A DNA stretch of 49,437 nucleotides from the NCBI GenBank assembly GCA_025061835.1, contig JANXAC010000009.1:1-49437 (forward strand), given 5' to 3'. Source of the stretch: Spirochaetota bacterium. Its GTDB lineage: Bacteria; Spirochaetota; Brevinematia; DTOW01. Of this stretch, positions 49,018-49,437 are shown piece by piece (the first letter of the stretch is position 1; every line of letters starts with the position of its first letter). The notes beneath the pieces were generated by a model. That model ran no database searches and was not told the DNA's origin. It worked only from the letters and a program-made list of their open reading frames with translations. The translations under genes were made by a program, and so were the position numbers.

Positions 49018-49437
49018 CTAAACTGTTATAATGTTTACTCCGTTTTGTAAAGCAACCTGTTTTGCTTCTTTAGTGATGTAAAAGGTGACTATTATTTTTT
49101 CTATCCCTTTTACACCTGTTTCTTCTTCGTAGAAATTCACAGCCTTGAGAAATCTGATTACGTCCTGTGTGCCACAACTTGATTTCACTTCAACAAGCCT
49201 TTGTTCTCCATTAGTTATTACAATGTCTATTTCGTAGGTGTCAATGATTTTACTGTTTCCTATCTCAATCAATATTTCCTTCCTCCATTTTGTAACTTTT
49301 CCTCCCCACTTTTTTACGAGTTCTCTTGCGAAGTTTGATATAGATTTTTCTGCTCTTATTCCCCACCTCTGACCAAGCGAACCAATTTGAGCACTTATGT
49401 AATCTTTTAAATCCCTTGATTGTTTAAGAAGTTTTTT
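49018..49437 (-). CDS. PD-(D/E)XK nuclease-like DUF3782-type protein, N-terminus outside window
   Basis: The frame is open to the right edge, giving 139 visible C-terminal residues. It reads GSLGQRWGIRAEKSISNFAR early, then YEIDIVITNGEQRLVEVKSS, which supplies the Asp and the E-x-K of a PD-(D/E)XK nuclease fold, and ends VALQNGVNIITV. Such DUF3782-like proteins are common in thermophiles and archaea; catalytic function is unproven. An internal TTG (49272) could be mistaken for the start, but the conserved upstream residues show that translation begins outside the window. It lies ten bases before the phosphohexomutase start. Confidence 0.75.
   Translation of the reverse strand, partial: KKLLKQSRDLKDYISAQIGSLGQRWGIRAEKSISNFARELVKKWGGKVTKWRKEILIEIGNSKIIDTYEIDIVITNGEQRLVEVKSSCGTQDVIRFLKAVNFYEEETGVKGIEKIIVTFYITKEAKQVALQNGVNIITV

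Overview
The window is an AT-rich, densely packed bacterial chromosome segment of mostly housekeeping genes, with no phage, insertion sequence, CRISPR array or conventional defence locus visible. LpxC (30206-31027), several signal-peptide proteins with beta-rich or barrel-like ends, a lipoprotein pullulanase and two possible LptF/LptG-like membrane proteins indicate a diderm, lipid A-making bacterium. Coiled-coil/TM paralogues in tandem, a PD-(D/E)XK DUF3782-like gene, heavy AGA/AGG arginine use and a PolA without proofreading residues resemble thermophilic lineages (a spirochaete-related or other deep diderm group is possible), but no rRNA is present and the taxon cannot be fixed from this window.

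Layout. 1-1126: three tandem 460-bp copies of a coiled-coil/membrane-anchor gene (the first cut by the window edge). 1313-5189: a tight operon of a GlgC/GlgD-like protein lacking the catalytic loop, HisA with a large insertion, RibF and PyrK. 5289-8645: tsf and a GH13 enzyme on the minus strand, divergent from prfA. 8616-12716: minus-strand envelope genes (a beta-rich secreted protein, a large Slt-type lytic transglycosylase, an SPFH protein). 12955-14073: tRNA-Ser(CGA) followed 2 nt later by argC. 14112-19161: a TPR-like secreted protein, a second lytic transglycosylase, rnpB (overlapping the ilvB stop), ilvB, rsmE and a PII protein. 19676-27758: a fused MrfA-MrfB-like helicase/exonuclease, lepA, and a secreted metalloprotease/beta-propeller/beta-barrel protein. 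27770-29279: rpsF-ssb-rpsR followed by tRNA-Ser(GGA), preceded by a structured leader. 29420-35328: family 4 uracil-DNA glycosylase, lpxC, tRNA-Leu(CAA), a membrane protein, a CorC-like CBS protein, tsaD and a GGCT-like protein. 35612-40325: pullulanase lipoprotein, a short DnaJ-like protein and a SurA-like protein. 40596-45502: polA, pdxJ, argJ. 45543-49437: two LptF/G-like membrane proteins, a phosphohexomutase and a partial nuclease-like gene.

Three signals stand out. (1) Many transcription-unit first genes have a good -35/-10 promoter ending only 6-10 nt before the ATG and no Shine-Dalgarno, so their mRNAs should be leaderless or nearly so; genes inside operons carry AGGAGG-type sites. 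argC may reach a similar state differently, by tRNA processing. (2) The RNase P RNA has paired changes in the normally near-invariant P4 helix and its 5' end overlaps the ilvB stop codon. (3) rpsF, unlike the leaderless genes, has a leader of about 80 nt with two inverted repeats, a likely ribosomal-protein autoregulatory element.
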